A DNA stretch of 20,995 nt, from the NCBI RefSeq assembly GCF_049651025.1, contig NZ_JBASBH010000107.1, positions 1 to 20,995 of the forward strand, written 5' to 3'. This document shows, in pieces, positions 1-7,427 of this stretch. The notes beneath the pieces were generated by a model that did not search any database, was not told the origin of the DNA, and saw nothing but the letters and a program-made list of their open reading frames with translations. A program made the position numbers and the translations under genes. Numbering within the stretch: the first letter of the stretch is position 1; the number at the start of each line of letters is the position of its first letter. Source of the stretch: Parvibaculum sp049651025. Lineage in GTDB: Bacteria; Pseudomonadota; Alphaproteobacteria; Parvibaculales; Parvibaculaceae.

Positions 1-2
1 GC

Positions 3-107
3 CCAGCACAGAGCGCTCCGGGTCAGATGGGCACGACGGTGACGCCCTCGCAGGCCGACCTTCCCAATACCAACTCGCAATCGTCGCCGATCATGAAGCC
101 GCAATAG
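3..107 (+). CDS. C-terminal end of an unidentified protein, cut by the left window edge
   Basis: The reading frame beginning at base 3 stays open to a TAG at 105-107 and gives 34 residues rich in Gln, Pro, Ser, Thr and Asn, ending in PIMKPQ. Such low-complexity tails are common at the ends of exported or cell-surface proteins. The codons mostly end in G or C, as in the confirmed genes here. It runs convergently towards the VIT-type gene, leaving only 10 bases between the stop codons, which is normal spacing for this compact region. No start or domain is visible, so the function cannot be named. It could instead be a chance open frame. Confidence 0.4.
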   Translation, partial: PAQSAPGQMGTTVTPSQADLPNTNSQSSPIMKPQ

Positions 108-117
108 ATTTCGGCAC

Positions 118-1245
118 CTATCCCGCCAGGCTCACGCCGACGAGATAACCGATGCCATAGGTGACGCCTGCGGCGGCGAAGCCGATCAGCAATTGACGCA
201 TGGCGGAGAAGATTGCGCCGCGCCCCGTGAAAAGGGATGTGCCTGCGCCGAGCGCGGCGAGCGCCAATCCGCTGAGGCCGAGGCTCGCGCCCAACGCCGC
301 ATTGCCCTGCAGAAATAAATAGGGAGCGACCGGAAAGATCGCGCCCACTGAAAAGAGCAGAAGCGAGGTTGCGGCGGCGCCCCAAGCAGAGCCGCCCAAT
401 TCGTTCGGATCGATGCCAAGCTCTTCGCGCACCAGCGTGTCCAGCGCCGTGTCCTTGTTGGCGAGAAGCTGCTCGGCAAGGGCGCGCGCTTCCTTTTCGC
501 TCAGGCCTTTCGCCTGATAGATCAGGATCAGTTCTTCTTTTTCCTCCTCCGGCACTTCCTCCAGTTCCATCGCTTCGGTCGCGATCTGCTTCTGGTAAAG
601 CTCGCGTGAGGAATTGACCGACAGCCATTCGCCCATCGCCATTGAGCAAGCGCCTGCGACGAGACCGGCCAGCCCCGTAAGCAGGATCATGTTGTTCGAC
701 GATTCAGCCCCGGCAACGCCCATGACGAGCGAGAGGTTGGAGACGAGGCCGTCATTCGCACCGAGCACGGCGGCGCGCAATGCATTGCCACCCATCGCGC
801 GATGCCGTCCTTCGAGCCGTGCGATGGTGCTGCCGTCGAGACCTGTCTTCGGCCCGGCAATGGCGGAAAGCACACGGGCATGGCTGCGTTCGGCCTGAGG
901 CAATCCGCCTGCGACGGCTTCGGGCTGCTTGTCGTAAGCGCCGCTATCTGCCTGCTCCAGCGTATTGATGACCGGGAGCACGAAGGCGGGGCCGAAGCGG
1001 CGGGCGAGAAAGGCGAGGGCGCGGGTGCGGAAACCGGGCCTCAGATGCGGCACGCGCGCGCCGGTTTTTGAGAGTTGCTTTCTCCAGTATTCGGCGTGGC
1101 TTTCCTCGACGGCGGCTAGGCGGTGATAGACGTCGGCGAGTTTTGGATCGGGCTCGACATTGGCCAGCGCGCGATAAAGGCTCGCGCCATCGACCTCGCC
1201 TTGCAAGTTGTCACGATAGCGCTCGTTCTTGGTTGCGTCCGCCAT
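118..1245 (-). CDS. VIT1/CCC1-family transporter with N-terminal ferritin-like domain
   Basis: A 375-residue membrane protein. Residues about 1-130 look like a rubrerythrin/ferritin-like helical domain, with Glu/His-bearing helices containing VDGASLYRAL and VEESHAEYW. The rest matches the VIT1/CCC1 family of iron/manganese transporters: the signature LGANDGLVSNLSLVMGVAGA followed by further hydrophobic segments, with a charged Glu-rich stretch (EEVPEEEKEEL) between helices. Members move Fe2+ or Mn2+ across the membrane, and the ferritin-like domain is thought to sense or bind iron. The ATG at 1245 is chosen because AAGGAG lies 6 bases upstream; an in-frame ATG at 1272 lacks this. The gene follows the M19 dipeptidase on the same strand after 71 bases. 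The family is clear; the metal and direction of transport are inference. Confidence 0.88.
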   Translation of the reverse strand: MADATKNERYRDNLQGEVDGASLYRALANVEPDPKLADVYHRLAAVEESHAEYWRKQLSKTGARVPHLRPGFRTRALAFLARRFGPAFVLPVINTLEQADSGAYDKQPEAVAGGLPQAERSHARVLSAIAGPKTGLDGSTIARLEGRHRAMGGNALRAAVLGANDGLVSNLSLVMGVAGAESSNNMILLTGLAGLVAGACSMAMGEWLSVNSSRELYQKQIATEAMELEEVPEEEKEELILIYQAKGLSEKEARALAEQLLANKDTALDTLVREELGIDPNELGGSAWGAAATSLLLFSVGAIFPVAPYLFLQGNAALGASLGLSGLALAALGAGTSLFTGRGAIFSAMRQLLIGFAAAGVTYGIGYLVGVSLAG

Positions 1246-1316
1246 GCCGTTCTCCTTGCCAGCCCTCATCATGACTGAGCGGGGCGGCGACGGAAAGATA
1301 CTACAGGCGCGGAGGA

Positions 1317-2561
1317 TCAGGACTTTCGCGCCGCCGCAACCTCGTCCATGACGCGCATCAGATTGCCGCCCCAGAGCTTGCCGATCTGCTCTTGCGAATA
1401 GCCGCGCTTCACGAGCTCCTTCGTCACGTTGAGCGTTTCGCCCGCATTAGCCCAACCCTCGATGCCGCCGCCACCCTGAAAATCCGAGGCGATGCCGACA
1501 TGATCGATACCGATCAGCTTCACCGCATAGTCGATGTGATCGACAAGATCGGAAACGCCCGCGCGCGGAAATGTCCTGTCGAGTTCGGCGACGCTTTTTG
1601 CGAATTTCTCTTTCGTCGCCGGACTTGCCGCAAAGAAAGCATCGAGACTTGTGAGGCCGAGCGATTTTGCGAGCTTGCCCCGCGCCGCTTTTTTCTCCTT
1701 CGAGACCGCATGGAGATATTCGTCGAAGGCGACGATCTGAATGACGCCGCCTTTTTTGGCGAGCGCCAGCATTTCCTCGTCGCTCATATTGCGCGGATGC
1801 GGATTGAGCGCATAAACGGCGGAATGCGATGCAATGACAGGTGTGCGTGACGACTTGATCGCGTCGAGCGTCGTCGATTTCGCCGAATGCGATACGTCCA
1901 CCATGATACCGAGATCGTTGCAGCGCGCGACGATCTCCCGGCCATAGGCGCTCAAGCCGCCATGCTCGCCGCCCTTGTCGTTCGGCTTGTCGCCAAGGTC
2001 CGCCCTTGGCTGCGCGCTGTCGCCAAGATCGTTATGGCCGTTATGCGTCAGGCCGAAATAGCGCGCGCCCAGTCCGTAATAGATGTCGAGAAGGGCGGGG
2101 TTCTTTCCAATCGCATAACCGTTCTCGATGCCGATCAGCGCGATGCGGCGCCCGTCCGCGTGAATGCGACGAATATCGGCGGAGGTGAGAGCGAGGCCGA
2201 TATCTTTCGAATATTGCTCATCGACCATGCGGTGGATGGCCGCGAATTTTGCAAAGGCCTCGGACGCCGCTTCCGCATAGCCCGCCGCATCGCGCTTCGT
2301 CTGGTCGACATAGACGATGAAGAAAACCGCATCGAGGCCGCCGGTTTTCATACGCGGCAGGTCGACCAAGACCGGCGGACCATTGAGCTTGCCCGGATCG
2401 TATTTGTCGCTCGCGAAAAAGGTCGGGATGTCGGTATGCGTGTCGATGGTGATGACATGCGACTGGATCGCGCGGGCCTTGGCTTCAAGGGCGACGTCAT
2501 CTGCCCATACGGGCGAGGCGAACATCACCAATGCAAGCGCGGCTGCGAAGATTGTCTTCAT
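1317..2561 (-). CDS. Secreted membrane dipeptidase, peptidase family M19
   Basis: A 414-residue zinc peptidase of the renal dipeptidase family. The N-terminus is a Sec signal peptide of about 20 residues (Lys near the start, hydrophobic core, cleavage after VWA), so the enzyme should be periplasmic. Family metal ligands can be read in order: the HTD pair (His42, Asp44), the bridging Glu in GIENGYAIG, His residues in DVSHSAK and IASHSAVYALNPHP, and the Asp in DHVGIASDFQGG. The family hydrolyses dipeptides, including Cys-Gly from glutathione turnover in animals, and some bacterial members act on D-amino-acid dipeptides. It begins 32 bases after the gshB stop on the same strand, which fits co-transcription. 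The ATG at 2559-2561 has only a weak GGGGG ribosome site. Substrate is unknown. Confidence 0.93.
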   Translation of the reverse strand: MKTIFAAALALVMFASPVWADDVALEAKARAIQSHVITIDTHTDIPTFFASDKYDPGKLNGPPVLVDLPRMKTGGLDAVFFIVYVDQTKRDAAGYAEAASEAFAKFAAIHRMVDEQYSKDIGLALTSADIRRIHADGRRIALIGIENGYAIGKNPALLDIYYGLGARYFGLTHNGHNDLGDSAQPRADLGDKPNDKGGEHGGLSAYGREIVARCNDLGIMVDVSHSAKSTTLDAIKSSRTPVIASHSAVYALNPHPRNMSDEEMLALAKKGGVIQIVAFDEYLHAVSKEKKAARGKLAKSLGLTSLDAFFAASPATKEKFAKSVAELDRTFPRAGVSDLVDHIDYAVKLIGIDHVGIASDFQGGGGIEGWANAGETLNVTKELVKRGYSQEQIGKLWGGNLMRVMDEVAAARKS

Positions 2562-2593
2562 ATGCCCCCATCCGTCATTGCACGGAACGCCTG

Positions 2594-3532
2594 TTATCTC
2601 CGTGCTTCAATCGCATCCCAAATTGTTGCCGCCAGATTCGTTCCGTCGAAGCGGTCGATCTCCTGAATGCCTGTCGGTGAGGTCACGTTGATTTCGGTCA
2701 GGTAGTCGCCGATGACGTCGATGCCGACGAAGATCAGTCCACGGCGTTTCAGCTCGGGGCCGATCGCTTCGCAGATTTCTTCCTCGCGCCGGGTGAGAGC
2801 GGATTTCTCGGGGCGGCCGCCGACATGCATGTTGGAGCGCGCTTCGCCTTCGGCGGGGACACGGTTGATTGCGCCGACCGCCTTGCCGTCGACCAGAATG
2901 ATGCGCTTGTCGCCCTTGCGCACATCGGCCAGGTATTTCTGAATGATGACCGGCTCGCGGTTCATCTGGCCGAACATTTCGAGGAGCGAGGCGAGGTTCT
3001 CGTCACCCTCGCGAATGCGGAAGACGCCGATGCCGCCATTGCCGAACAGGGGCTTTATGATGATGTCGCCGAACTCGCGGCGGAAGGCCTTGATCTCTTC
3101 GGGGTCGCGGCTGATGAGCGTCGGGGGGAGAAGACCCTCAAAGCGGGTCGCGAAAAGCTTTTCCGGCGCGTTGCGCACCTCCGAGGGATCGTTCACGACG
3201 AGCGTCTTGGGGTGGATCACTTCCAGCAGATGCGTTGCGGTGATGTAGGCCATATCGAAAGGCGGGTCTTGCCGCATCAGAACGACATCGACGGAGGCGA
3301 GATCGACTTTCTCCATGCCGCCCAGCGTTACGTGATTGCCCTCTTCCCGTCGCAGCGCCATGGAGCGGCCACGCGCATAGACGCAACCGTCGCGCATCGA
3401 AAGCTCTTTCGGCTCGTAGTAGAAAAGCGTGTGGCCGCGGGCCTGCGCTTCAAGACCGAGGGCGAAGGTGGAATCCGCGTTGATATTGATCGTATGGACC
3501 GGGTCCATCTGGATCGCGACATGAAGGCTCAT
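2594..3532 (-). CDS. gshB: Glutathione synthetase
   Basis: A 312-residue ATP-grasp ligase that joins gamma-glutamylcysteine and glycine to make glutathione in the cytoplasm. The start (LHVAIQMDPVHTININADST) is the typical N-terminal substrate-binding domain of bacterial GshB. RQDPPFDMAYITATHLLE and VVNDPSEVRNAPEKLFAT are family hallmarks, followed by ATP-grasp segments (IIIKPLFGNGGIGVFRI; VDGKAVGAINRVPAEGEARS) and the metal-binding end (YLTEINVTSPTGIQEI). Length is normal. GGAG six bases before the ATG at 3532 supports the start. It heads a likely operon with the dipeptidase and perhaps the VIT-type transporter. No gshA is present in the window. Confidence 0.97.
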   Translation of the reverse strand: MSLHVAIQMDPVHTININADSTFALGLEAQARGHTLFYYEPKELSMRDGCVYARGRSMALRREEGNHVTLGGMEKVDLASVDVVLMRQDPPFDMAYITATHLLEVIHPKTLVVNDPSEVRNAPEKLFATRFEGLLPPTLISRDPEEIKAFRREFGDIIIKPLFGNGGIGVFRIREGDENLASLLEMFGQMNREPVIIQKYLADVRKGDKRIILVDGKAVGAINRVPAEGEARSNMHVGGRPEKSALTRREEEICEAIGPELKRRGLIFVGIDVIGDYLTEINVTSPTGIQEIDRFDGTNLAATIWDAIEARR

Positions 3533-3669
3533 ATGGGCTCCGGGAAGGCAGGTTCCCCATGGGGGAGGAGGTTGCGTTTGAAAGAAGATGGGGGAGCGGC
3601 AGGAAAAACACCAGAGGCGCTTGAAGTTTCGCTTGCGAGGCGCGAGGCTGCGCCCGTCCAGGAGATAGA

Positions 3670-4356
3670 ATGCTTAACGACCTCATCACTTTCGGCCTGA
3701 CGGCGCTTGCGGGCTATTTCGCCATCGCAAACCCGCTATCGGCCACGCCTATTTTCATCGCGCTGACCACGGGCGACAGCCCCGAGATCCGGCGCACCAT
3801 CGCCCGCAATGCGGTGCTTACGGCGCTGGCCGTGGTCGTCACGTTCAGCGTGGCGGGCAAGCTCATTTTCGAGACATTCGGCATCACCATGGCCGCGCTC
3901 AGGATCGCGGGCGGCATACTCGTCTCGATCGTCGGCTACCAGATGCTGCAGGGGCGCTCCTCCTCCGTGCAGGTGCCCTCGCAGGTCTCAGGCGACATAC
4001 CGCCAGCCGATATTCTGCGCGCCCAGCTCTCGGTCGCCATATCACCGCTCGGCATGCCGATGATCGCAGGGCCGGGCACCATCGCGACGGCGGTCGGCTT
4101 TTCCGCCAATCCCGGCTTTCTCTACACCATCGTTTCGATTACCGCCTTCGCGGCCATTGCGAGCATCACCTATCTGATGTTCATGCAGGCGCCGCGCATC
4201 GTGCGCTTCCTCGGCGAGACGAACCTGACCGTGGTGACGCGGCTCATGGGCCTCATCGTGGCGACGATCGGCGTCGAAATGGTTTTGACCGGCGTGGGCG
4301 ACGCCGCGCGCGACTTCATACAGTCGGTACAAATGGTGCCCTTGGCGCGCCCCTGA
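3670..4356 (+). CDS. MarC-family (UPF0056) inner-membrane protein
   Basis: A 228-residue polytopic membrane protein with about six hydrophobic segments. Conserved MarC features are the N-terminal FAIANPLSATPIFIALT, the VSIVGYQMLQG helix and the central SPLGMPMIAGPGTIATAV. The family is widespread but its role is unresolved; an early link to multiple antibiotic resistance in E. coli was not upheld. AGGAG ends five bases before the ATG at 3670. The gene diverges from gshB across a 137-base intergenic region and converges on the SirB1-family gene, with stop codons only 9 bases apart. No substrate can be deduced. Confidence 0.9.
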   Translation: MLNDLITFGLTALAGYFAIANPLSATPIFIALTTGDSPEIRRTIARNAVLTALAVVVTFSVAGKLIFETFGITMAALRIAGGILVSIVGYQMLQGRSSSVQVPSQVSGDIPPADILRAQLSVAISPLGMPMIAGPGTIATAVGFSANPGFLYTIVSITAFAAIASITYLMFMQAPRIVRFLGETNLTVVTRLMGLIVATIGVEMVLTGVGDAARDFIQSVQMVPLARP

Positions 4357-4365
4357 GAGCGGGTG

Positions 4366-5235
4366 TCAGTTAAGGCGCGACTTCAGGCGGCGCAGGGCTT
4401 CCTCGGCCATGCCCGCTATGCGCATTTCGCCGTCGCCCGATGCCATGTTGCGGCATTTTTCAAAGGCAATGGCCGCCGCGCTCATATGGCCCGCATGAAC
4501 CTCGAGACGGCCAAGCTCGAACTGCAATCCCGCGCGACGGGGCGCGAGCCAGATCATGCGCGTCACGACTTCGCGCGCGCGTTCATGCTCGCCCGCGCGC
4601 AGCGCACGGCTCAGAATATTGTTCTGAAGCCGCAGCAAAATATCGCGCGTGCCGACAGGCGCATAGGATTCCGGCAACAGCTTTGCGTCCGGACCTTCGA
4701 TGCTGCGGATCAAATTCAGAAGATCGGCGGAAGAAAGCGTCTGGCCGCGATTGAACGGATCGATGATCGTCGCGCTTGTGCCGATTTGCAGGCGCAGAAC
4801 GAAGTGGCCGGGAAAATTGAGGCCGACGAGATCGAGGCCAAGGGCGCGGCCCACATGCAGATAGAGAATGCCGAGCGCGACAGGCAATCCCTTGCGCCTG
4901 TCGATCACATGCATCAGATCGGCATTTTGCAGATCGTCATAAGTGGCCGTATCGCCGCGATAGGCGAAGCGGCCCGAGATGAGGTTTGCAAGCATGGTTG
5001 CAACCAGTTCCGCATCGGCGGCAAGTTCGGGCTGGCTGCCGGACAATGCACCGCGCGCGGCATCCGCCAATTCCGCCAGATGCGCTTCGTAAGGCGCGCG
5101 CACAATATCGGGGCGATCTGCCTGGGCGAAGGCAAGCGCAATGGCGCCAATGTCGAGCGCATCGTCGGCGGCTTCTCCCGCCGCACGAATTTCCGCTTCG
5201 ATCCTGCTCTTGATGCTGCCGCCGCTATTGCCCAT
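4366..5235 (-). CDS. SirB1-family transglutaminase-like/TPR protein
   Basis: About 289 residues. The middle (MHVIDRRKGLPVALGILYLH, then LGLDLVGLNFPGHFVLRL) is the hallmark of the SirB1/transglutaminase-like family (PF13369 type). The C-terminal third is helical and TPR-like (RALRAGEHERAREVVTRMIW and following). The family is often found near prmC/prfA in gammaproteobacteria, but not here, and no enzymatic activity is firmly assigned. Start choice: an ATG at 5235 is used; a TTG two codons upstream (5241) is also open, and neither has a clear ribosome site. It lies 78 bases downstream of the BON lipoprotein gene on the same strand and could be the last gene of the rsmI transcript. Confidence 0.85.
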   Translation of the reverse strand: MGNSGGSIKSRIEAEIRAAGEAADDALDIGAIALAFAQADRPDIVRAPYEAHLAELADAARGALSGSQPELAADAELVATMLANLISGRFAYRGDTATYDDLQNADLMHVIDRRKGLPVALGILYLHVGRALGLDLVGLNFPGHFVLRLQIGTSATIIDPFNRGQTLSSADLLNLIRSIEGPDAKLLPESYAPVGTRDILLRLQNNILSRALRAGEHERAREVVTRMIWLAPRRAGLQFELGRLEVHAGHMSAAAIAFEKCRNMASGDGEMRIAGMAEEALRRLKSRLN

Positions 5236-5313
5236 GGCCAATAATGGCGCGGGAGGGTAGTGGCGGCAAGGTGCGCATTTGGAAAATATCGGACGAATTT
5301 CCGGCGGTTTTAC

Positions 5314-5889
5314 CTAGCTGGACTTCATCTGGACGTTTGACACGACGTTGCGCACGCCGCTGACGCCGCGTGCATAACCCATGACGCGATTGAGCTCGGC
5401 CTGATTTTGCGCGATGCCACTCAGATAAACCGTGCCGCGGATCGTCTTGATCGAATAGTTGATGCTGCTGATGGCGCTGTCGGCGGTGAGCTTGGCGCGC
5501 AGCTTCGTCGTGATGATCGAGTCGTCGGCCTTTTCACTGAAGCTCGTCGGATTGCCGGTCTGCAATTCATTATCAACCTGCTTGACGCCACCGACACTCC
5601 AGACGACTTTCGACGCTATCGCACTGTCCTGTTCGTTGCGCACGAAACCGGTCAGCACGACGCGGCCATTATGCACCTGCGTCGATACGCGCTTGAACAG
5701 CTCCTCGTCTTTTTCAGCGAGCTTGCGATTTATTTCGAACGAAATTTCATTGTCATCGACGGCCTGTTCCAGCCCGCGATCCTGCGAGGCCATGACGGCG
5801 CCCGTCGCGCCCGCGCCGAGAATAACCGGCACGCAGCCCGATATGCTGAGCGCCGAAATGATGATGGCGCTGGCTGTCAGATGTCGCAT
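5314..5889 (-). CDS. Two-BON-domain periplasmic lipoprotein
   Basis: A 191-residue lipoprotein. The signal sequence ends in a lipobox (SISGC, Cys19), so the mature protein is probably lipid-anchored facing the periplasm. Two BON domains follow: about residues 45-110 (NEISFEINRKLAE to GGVKQVDNELQ) and 120-190 (ITTKLRAKLTAD to GVSGVRNVVSNVQ), each with the conserved glycine-turn strand (GRVVLTGFV; GTVYLSGIA). OsmY and DolP in E. coli share this architecture and act in envelope stress and outer-membrane integrity. The frame is open to 6000, but the ATG at 5889 is chosen because it directly precedes the signal sequence and has AAGAGG nearby. It sits 94 bases after yraN, with room for its own promoter. 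The envelope-maintenance role is inferred from family. Confidence 0.9.
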   Translation of the reverse strand: MRHLTASAIIISALSISGCVPVILGAGATGAVMASQDRGLEQAVDDNEISFEINRKLAEKDEELFKRVSTQVHNGRVVLTGFVRNEQDSAIASKVVWSVGGVKQVDNELQTGNPTSFSEKADDSIITTKLRAKLTADSAISSINYSIKTIRGTVYLSGIAQNQAELNRVMGYARGVSGVRNVVSNVQMKSS

Positions 5890-5983
5890 GGATCGATACC
5901 TCTTCGTTCGCGAGAGATTCAGTGTTTCTCCGTAAGGGGAGAGTATCACTTGATAAGGCGAGATTATGGCAGCGCATGCGCGC

Positions 5984-6367
5984 TCATGGGTGCCAGGCAT
6001 CGCGCAGATGATGCGGCATGCGGCGCGGCGTCACCAGCACCACATCGAAGCGCATGTCGAAATGCGCATATTCCGGGCGGCCGGCGACAAAGAGTTCGGC
6101 GGCGCGTGCAAGCCTCGCCTGCTGGCGCGATTGCAAGGCTTCCGCCGCAAGAGTGAAGTCGCCACGCGCTTTCACCTCGACGAAAACAAGCGTCCGGCCG
6201 CGACGCGCTATCAGATCGATCTCACCGAGCCGCGTTTTAACGCGACGCCCGACAATGCGGTAAAACTTGAGGCGCAGCAGCAGCGCCGCAATACCCTCGG
6301 CACGCAGGCCCGATGCGTGCGCGGCGCGGCCTCTCGCCGCCCGTGCCGATTGGGGCCCTTTCGTCAT
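5984..6367 (-). CDS. yraN: YraN-family (UPF0102) nuclease-like protein
   Basis: A 127-residue protein of the UPF0102 family with a restriction-endonuclease-like fold. The catalytic-type signature is visible as GEIDLIARRGRTLVFVEVKA: Glu/Asp followed by the E-x-K motif. Biochemical function is not settled; members are suspected DNA nucleases involved in recombination or repair. Its ATG overlaps the rsmI stop in a four-base ATGA, indicating translational coupling. The rsmI-yraN pairing is common in proteobacteria, often with an lpoA/lppC-like gene adjacent, as here. The frame is open further upstream, but that part only reads through the rsmI coding sequence in another frame. Confidence 0.93.
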   Translation of the reverse strand: MTKGPQSARAARGRAAHASGLRAEGIAALLLRLKFYRIVGRRVKTRLGEIDLIARRGRTLVFVEVKARGDFTLAAEALQSRQQARLARAAELFVAGRPEYAHFDMRFDVVLVTPRRMPHHLRDAWHP

Positions 6368-7287
6368 TCGCCGCCTTCCGAGAGCGTCAGCGCGCGGGCA
6401 TAAATCTCGCGGCGGGGCAGGCCGGTCATGGCGACGACTTCGGCGACCGCATCCTTGACGCTCGAGCGGGTCAGTGCGTTTTCGAGCATGGCGTCGATCT
6501 CGTGCTGGCATAGCGCCGCACGCGGCGCGGGCGGGCCGACAACGATGACGATCTCGCCCTTGGGCGCACCCGCTTTTTCATAATGCGCGGCAAGTTCCTC
6601 AAGGGAACCACGGCGGACTTCCTCGAAACGCTTTGTCAGCTCACGGGCGACGGCGGCCTCGCGGGACCCGAGTGCTTCGGCCATATCGGCAAGCGAGGCG
6701 GCAAGACGGTTGGCGCTTTCAAGAAAAACCAGCGTGGCCGGAACGGGCGCCAGTTCGCCGAGCTCGCGGCGACGGGCTTCCTGCTTGGCCGAAAGGAACC
6801 CTGAAAAGAGAAACCTGTCGGTCGGCAGGCCCGCCAGCGTCAATGCCGCCATGACGGAGGATGCGCCGGGCAGCGTCGTGACATTGTGGCCCTCGGCAAC
6901 GGCCTCGCGCACCAGCTTGAAGCCCGGATCGGAAATCAGCGGCGTGCCCGCATCCGAAACAAGAGCAATGCGCGCGCCGCTTGCGAGGCGCTCCAGAATG
7001 CGGGGCCGCATCTCGGCGGCATTGTGATCGTGATAGGGCATCATCTTCGCCTCGATGCCGTAGATTGCAAAAAGCCTGGAGGTGACGCGCGTATCCTCGC
7101 AGAGAACGATATCGGCAGCACGCAGCACGTCGAGCGCGCGCAATGTGATGTCGCTCGCATTGCCGATGGGCGTTGCGGTCACATAGAGGCCGGGCGCGAG
7201 CGTCGAGCCGGAGCGGCGCGAACGGGTCTCACCGGCGTCGGAAATGAATTCGGGTTCGGCGTCTTTATCGTCGTCTGGATCGGACAT
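6364..7287 (-). CDS. rsmI: 16S rRNA (cytidine-1402 2'-O)-methyltransferase RsmI
   Basis: 307 residues. A tetrapyrrole-methylase-fold SAM-dependent enzyme that 2'-O-methylates C1402 in the ribosomal decoding centre. Family motifs in order: LYVTATPIGNASDITLRALD near residue 35, CEDTR, the YHDHN segment, LVSDAGTPLISDPGF, and the SAM-binding LPGASSVMAALTLAG, then TLVFLESANRL and GEIVIVVGP. A short C-terminal helical domain follows. It carries an acidic N-terminal extension of about 28 residues (DPDDDKDAEPEF) before the core, common in alphaproteobacterial homologues. The ATG at 7287 is preferred to the TTG at 7344, although no clear ribosome site is visible. It is divergent from the LpoA-like gene and coupled to yraN. 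Confidence 0.95.
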   Translation of the reverse strand: MSDPDDDKDAEPEFISDAGETRSRRSGSTLAPGLYVTATPIGNASDITLRALDVLRAADIVLCEDTRVTSRLFAIYGIEAKMMPYHDHNAAEMRPRILERLASGARIALVSDAGTPLISDPGFKLVREAVAEGHNVTTLPGASSVMAALTLAGLPTDRFLFSGFLSAKQEARRRELGELAPVPATLVFLESANRLAASLADMAEALGSREAAVARELTKRFEEVRRGSLEELAAHYEKAGAPKGEIVIVVGPPAPRAALCQHEIDAMLENALTRSSVKDAVAEVVAMTGLPRREIYARALTLSEGGE

Positions 7288-7427
7288 GGCTACCGTTCGG
7301 GGGTTTTCCGGCAGACCTTGCGCCGGACACACCCTGTTTGGCAATGGCGCCGCACCGGCAGGCGTTTACTTGGCGCGAGTGGCCGATTAGTCTCCAGCTT
7401 CAACATCTTGCATGGAAGTGTCTCGCC

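Noticed and set aside
3559..3596. Direct repeat ATGGGGGAG (3559 and 3588) between gshB and marC
   Set aside because: Only nine low-complexity bases repeated once; no promoter or operator logic could be attached to it.
5890..6000. Extended N-terminus of the BON lipoprotein
   Set aside because: It would bury the lipoprotein signal sequence; the ATG at 5889 gives a normal signal with lipobox.
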